Positions 7,532 through 9,325 of a stretch of DNA of 9,325 bases are shown here, one piece after another (position 1 is the stretch's first letter; each line of letters starts with the position of its first letter). The DNA lies in assembly GCA_002700125.1 (NCBI GenBank), contig PACM01000017.1:54711-64035 (forward strand), written 5' to 3'. The notes beneath the pieces are model-generated. The model was not told where the DNA came from. It searched no databases and was given only the letters and a program-made list of their open reading frames with translations. The position numbers and the translations under genes were made by a program. Source of the DNA: Dehalococcoidia bacterium (GTDB taxonomy: Bacteria > Chloroflexota > Dehalococcoidia > Lucifugimonadales > Lucifugimonadaceae).

Positions 7532-7993
7532 ATGCCTCCAGATAAGGGAGATTTAGCTCCCAAATTTAAATTGAAGAACAGCTTTGGAGTAACCAAAACT
7601 TCTGAAGACTTCAGAGGAAGATATTTAGTTATTTATTTTTATCCAAAAGACAATACTCCAGGGTGTACCAAAGAATCATGTAAATTCAGAGACTTAAATG
7701 CTGAATTTCTGAAAATGAATTGTGAAGTTATAGGGATAAGCGCAGATTCTCAAGTTTCCCACAAAGAATTTTCTGCTCAATATGGTTTGAATTTTAATTT
7801 GCTATCTGATCCAAATTACAATGCATGCAAGGATTTTGGCACCTATTTCATAAGTGAAAAATTTGGAGATTCTATCTTAAGACAGACATTTTTAATTAAT
7901 GAAGTTGGCTTAGTACTAAATGTTTGGAAAGAGATCAAAGACCCTGAAAATCATCCTGAAGATGTTTTAAGATTCGTACAAAGTGATATTTAA
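7532..7993 (+). CDS. bcp: Bcp/PrxQ-type thioredoxin-dependent peroxiredoxin
   Basis: Reduces hydrogen peroxide and organic hydroperoxides in the cytosol, using thioredoxin as electron donor. The 153-residue product (E. coli Bcp has 156) has the peroxidatic cysteine C45 in NTPGCTKES and a resolving cysteine C50 five residues later. These are the same numbers as in E. coli Bcp and indicate the atypical two-cysteine PrxQ class. FYPKDNTPG, VIGISADS, FNLLSDP and RQTFLINE are further family landmarks. The start was chosen by family length, the MPPDKGDLAPKFKL opening and the AAGGA site. It is divergent from the sulfatase, and a 35-residue membrane protein gene follows 33 bases downstream, possibly on the same transcript. 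Its peroxide-defence role fits with Fe-S biogenesis nearby, but no regulatory link is visible. Confidence 0.93.
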   Translation: MPPDKGDLAPKFKLKNSFGVTKTSEDFRGRYLVIYFYPKDNTPGCTKESCKFRDLNAEFLKMNCEVIGISADSQVSHKEFSAQYGLNFNLLSDPNYNACKDFGTYFISEKFGDSILRQTFLINEVGLVLNVWKEIKDPENHPEDVLRFVQSDI

Positions 7994-8026
7994 GTCTAGA
8001 ATAAATTTATAGAAAGGATAAGCAAT

Positions 8027-8134
8027 ATGAGAAAATTTTTAACTAGTTTCCCGTTTCTTATAGTACTTCTTATTATCGGAACTATAGTCGTTATTGCACT
8101 TGCATCGGGTAATGCAGGAAATATATTTAGTTAG
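8027..8134 (+). CDS. 35-residue single-span membrane protein, unknown function
   Basis: A short gene too small for most gene-finding cut-offs. ATG 8027 is preceded by AAAGGA (8013-8018) at a spacing of 8 bases, one of the best ribosome sites in the window. The product begins MRKFLTSFPF, continues with about 18 hydrophobic residues (roughly 8-26, LIVLLIIGTIVVIALA), and ends in a small polar tail SGNAGNIFS. A basic N-terminus followed by one helix predicts an inner-membrane protein with the N-terminus inside; the helix has no clear signal-peptidase site. It follows bcp by 33 bases on the same strand with no terminator between them, so it may share that transcript. It ends 4 bases before the convergent parB-like gene. 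I recognise no family; a tiny subunit or regulator of a membrane complex is one possibility. Confidence 0.6.
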   Translation: MRKFLTSFPFLIVLLIIGTIVVIALASGNAGNIFS

Positions 8135-8138
8135 TTAA

Positions 8139-8573
8139 CTATGCATCAATGTATGCTTTAAGATTTGCTTCACTAATATCTGTTAGCGAGGAAATTTTGT
8201 CGATATCGCCGTCATTATCATCAAGAAGAAATTTAATTGCCGAATTTTTGTCTTCATGACTTAACATGCCTTCAAGAGAGGTATAACACAGCGATATAGC
8301 AGCAGCTTCTTCTCTGGTGACTTCATCTTCGATAATTCCACAAAAAATACTTTCATGCCCAATTATTTTTGTTGCAAAAAATCTTCTCTTGCCAAGGACC
8401 AATGCATACTCATTATTGGATTTTGTATAAACAATAACAGGCCTTATTAAACCTTTTTCTTTTATATCATCAATAATACTTTCAACTTCTGAGTCTGGAA
8501 TATTATTTTCTTCTGAACTATCTAATAGTATTTGGTTAAGCGGTATAATTTTGAATTCTTTAATTTCTTTCAT
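8139..8573 (-). CDS. Solitary ParB/Srx-fold protein with possible C-terminal HTH
   Basis: Resembles the N-terminal nucleotide-binding domain of ParB. In the 144-residue product, residues 5-20 (KEFKIIPLNQILLD) match the opening strand, and 30-50 (SIIDDIKEKGLIRPVIVY) match the ParB helix-strand with the usual GLIxPV turn. GKRRFFATKIIG (61-72) corresponds to ParB's GERRWRAAKLAG, which contacts CTP in true ParBs. IEDEVTREEAAAISL (81-95) completes the domain. The tail (about 121-143) looks like a helix-turn-helix, but this is weak. A reading start at GTG 8732 would add 53 residues, but that segment contains a consensus promoter and terminator, so ATG 8573 is used; no clear Shine-Dalgarno precedes it. 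No parA is adjacent and chromosome ParB is normally longer, so a regulatory or accessory role is more likely than partition. Confidence 0.7.
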   Translation of the reverse strand: MKEIKEFKIIPLNQILLDSSEENNIPDSEVESIIDDIKEKGLIRPVIVYTKSNNEYALVLGKRRFFATKIIGHESIFCGIIEDEVTREEAAAISLCYTSLEGMLSHEDKNSAIKFLLDDNDGDIDKISSLTDISEANLKAYIDA

Positions 8574-8592
8574 TTTATAAATTTGGTCTACA

Positions 8593-8625
8593 AAAGAGAA
8601 ACTCCCACTCATTGCTGAGTGAGAG
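8593..8625 (-). terminator. Intrinsic terminator or attenuator ahead of the parB-like gene
   Basis: On the minus strand, a 10-bp stem pairs CTCTCACTCA with TGAGTGGGAG (one G-U pair), closed by a GCAA tetraloop and followed by TTTCTCTTTT. It lies about 20 bases before the parB-like start codon and downstream of the consensus promoter. Transcription from that promoter must therefore pass it to reach the gene. Confidence 0.8.
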
Positions 8626-8717
8626 ATTTCCTCCCGATACGGAATAGTGGTTCTTCTTTCAGTTGCAGCGTCCCTTAAATTCAACCTTCCAATTTCCCAC
8701 TCGTCACGTCTAACGTT
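8593..8717 (-). ncRNA. Candidate structured leader RNA or small RNA, family unknown
   Basis: A transcript of about 120-125 bases is implied by the exact consensus promoter at 8724-8751 and the terminator ending near 8593. By hand count it is about 47% G+C, well above its surroundings, as structured RNAs often are in AT-rich genomes. Possible helices are ACGU/ACGU at the 5' end, a closing stem AGUGG (8701-8697) with CCACU (8650-8646), and GGUUG with CAACU inside it. GAGUGGGA (8702-8695) repeats the 3' arm of the terminator. It can pair with the terminator's 5' arm (8 bp, one G-U), which would be an antiterminator competing with the closing stem. It contains about six GGA triplets. It does not match SRP RNA, 6S, tmRNA, RNase P RNA or the common riboswitch cores I know. 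It could be an attenuated leader of the parB-like gene or a free sRNA. Confidence 0.55.
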
Positions 8718-8723
8718 AAAGAT

Positions 8724-8751
8724 ATTATACACGGAAGCGTGAACCTGTCAA
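8724..8751 (-). promoter_or_regulatory. Consensus sigma-70 promoter of the leader RNA and parB-like gene
   Basis: TTGACA (8751-8746), 16 bases, then TATAAT (8729-8724), both hexamers exact. Start is expected near 8717. No other promoter in the window is this strong; such strength is typical of stable RNA or tightly repressed promoters. Confidence 0.8.
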
Positions 8752-8755
8752 CAGG
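8742..8755 (-). promoter_or_regulatory. Perfect 14-bp palindrome over the -35 box, candidate operator
   Basis: ACCTGT and ACAGGT arms are separated by TG and enclose the TTGACA box. A second inverted repeat, CACG with CGTG around four bases, fills the spacer at 8730-8741. A repressor bound here would block RNA polymerase. The protein is unknown; self-regulation by the downstream ParB-like protein is conceivable but unsupported. Confidence 0.45.
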
Positions 8756-8778
8756 TATAATATATTAATTTTTAATTA

Positions 8779-8817
8779 CAAAAAATTACAGACCCTTGAG
8801 CAATGTCCAAGGGTCTG
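8779..8817 (-). terminator. Intrinsic terminator of glpK
   Basis: A perfect 10-bp stem (CAGACCCTTG with CAAGGGTCTG, 9-base loop) is followed on the minus strand by TAATTTTTT. It lies about 75 bases past the glpK stop and ends before the leader-RNA promoter, so glpK and the parB-like gene are separate transcription units. Confidence 0.85.
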
Positions 8818-8827
8818 ATTCCGTATC

Positions 8828-8847
8828 AGCATAGTATTTACTATGCT
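8828..8847. repeat. Perfect inverted repeat (hairpin) in the glpK 3' UTR
   Basis: Nine-base arms AGCATAGTA and TACTATGCT flank two bases, so a 7-8 bp stem with a small loop can form in the RNA. It lies between the glpK stop and the terminator hairpin, from which it is separated by exactly 10 bases. On the plus strand it is followed by AT-rich sequence but has no gene to terminate. Confidence 0.55.
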
Positions 8848-8890
8848 TAAAATCATTTTATAATTTTCCCCATAATCACATAGAATAATT

Positions 8891-9325
8891 TTAATCGTAA
8901 TATTTAAGTAAAACCGTTACAGTTTTTTTCCATTTCAATATTTGATTTTTAATTAAAGATTCTTTGATTTTGGGATAATAACAATTGCCCGCTTTGTAGT
9001 TATTTTTACTTTTCCATATTTTTGTTATTGAATCAATATTATTAGTCAAACCAGAGCTTAAAGATGCTAAATAAGCCGCTCCTAATGCTGTGGTTTCTAT
9101 GTTATTTGGTTTGACTATTTTTATTTGTAAAATATTGGAAAGGCTTTGAATAAATTTGTTATTAGCAGTCATTCCTCCATCAACTCTAATTTCAGAAATT
9201 TTTGTGCCTGAATCTTTTTCCATTCCTTCAATTAAGTCAAAAGTCTGATAACACAGACTATCTAATGTCGCTTTGACTATTTCAGCAATTGAAGTATCTC
9301 TAGTTAACCCAAATATTGCCCCTCT
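8891..9325 (-). CDS. glpK: Glycerol kinase, C-terminal part (5' end outside window)
   Basis: Glycerol kinase phosphorylates glycerol to sn-glycerol 3-phosphate with ATP in the cytosol. The frame is open from the window edge, and 144 residues are visible. They begin RGAIFGLTRDTS, which matches E. coli GlpK, followed by a KATLDSLCYQTFDLIEG helix, then RVDGGMTANNKFIQ, the FGGY-kinase nucleotide-binding signature. ETTALGAAYLASL follows, corresponding to VTALGAAYLAGL of E. coli, and the end is the usual IKxxILKWKKTV region. Length from the signature to the stop is normal. A methionine at 9223 is internal, not the start. Downstream are a hairpin and a strong terminator. Neighbouring glp genes, if any, lie beyond the window. 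Confidence 0.95.
   Translation of the reverse strand, partial: RGAIFGLTRDTSIAEIVKATLDSLCYQTFDLIEGMEKDSGTKISEIRVDGGMTANNKFIQSLSNILQIKIVKPNNIETTALGAAYLASLSSGLTNNIDSITKIWKSKNNYKAGNCYYPKIKESLIKNQILKWKKTVTVLLKYYD

Noticed and set aside
8646..8702. Resemblance to a class II cobalamin riboswitch core (AGUGGGAAA, later GCAACUG, closing CCACU)
   Set aside because: Only short pieces agree, the conserved GGUGAAA-type hairpin is not convincingly present, the element is shorter than known examples, and a ParB-fold gene is not a typical B12-controlled gene. It needs a covariance-model test before being named.
8574..8732. 53-residue N-terminal extension of the parB-like gene from GTG 8732
   Set aside because: The stretch contains the distal part of an exact consensus promoter, a GC-rich segment and a strong terminator hairpin, while ParB-like sequence begins only at ATG 8573. 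Any initiation at 8732 would lie upstream of the predicted transcription start.
8742..8755. lux box (LuxR-type quorum-sensing site)
   Set aside because: Half-sites match ACCTGT/ACAGGT but are 2 bases apart instead of 8, and no luxR or luxI gene is present.
1..9325. CRISPR array, insertion sequence, tRNA or rRNA gene, prophage or defence genes
   Set aside because: No regularly spaced repeats, transposase, tRNA-like cloverleaf, rRNA or phage sequence was seen on either strand.

Overview
The window is AT-rich (roughly one-third G+C), densely packed bacterial chromosome. Genes overlap or abut, several start at GTG or TTG, and intergenic gaps are short. This suits a streamlined free-living bacterium, probably marine. 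A sufBCDSU operon, a sulfatase and an HpcH/HpaI-type aldolase together suggest a low-GC proteobacterium such as a SAR86-like gammaproteobacterium, but the assignment is tentative because no rRNA or marker gene is present. I see no mobile element, tRNA or CRISPR.

Bases 1-4599 (+ strand) carry an Fe-S cluster assembly operon: sufB (5' end outside the window), sufC, sufD, sufS and sufU. SufS takes sulfur from cysteine, SufU is expected to accept it, and the SufB-SufC-SufD scaffold builds the cluster. All recognisable catalytic and ligand residues are intact. The genes overlap or lie one base apart, so translation is probably coupled. SufB has a 20-residue tail beyond its normal end that runs into sufC, and sufC has no ATG start.

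Bases 4596-7993 hold four unrelated metabolic or envelope genes in alternating orientation: a class II HpcH/HpaI aldolase (-), an RDD-family membrane protein (+), a type I sulfatase without a signal peptide (-) and a Bcp/PrxQ peroxiredoxin (+). Promoters can be proposed for the aldolase, with a near-palindrome over its -35 box, and for the peroxiredoxin.

Bases 8027-8134 encode a 35-residue single-span membrane protein with a good ribosome binding site. It converges on a solitary ParB/Srx-fold gene (8139-8573, - strand).

The most interesting stretch is 8574-8890. Upstream of the parB-like gene lies an exact consensus sigma-70 promoter (TTGACA, 16 bp, TATAAT), with a palindrome on its -35 box. 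About 120 bases of GC-richer sequence follow, ending in a strong intrinsic terminator before the start codon. Its 5' part carries a copy of the terminator's 3' arm and could act as an antiterminator, so this looks like an attenuated leader (riboswitch-like) or an independent small RNA. I could not assign it to a known family. The glpK 3' UTR just upstream has two perfect hairpins, and the 10-base linker between them is exactly complementary to a stretch of this RNA. The window ends in the 3' part of glpK (glycerol kinase, - strand).
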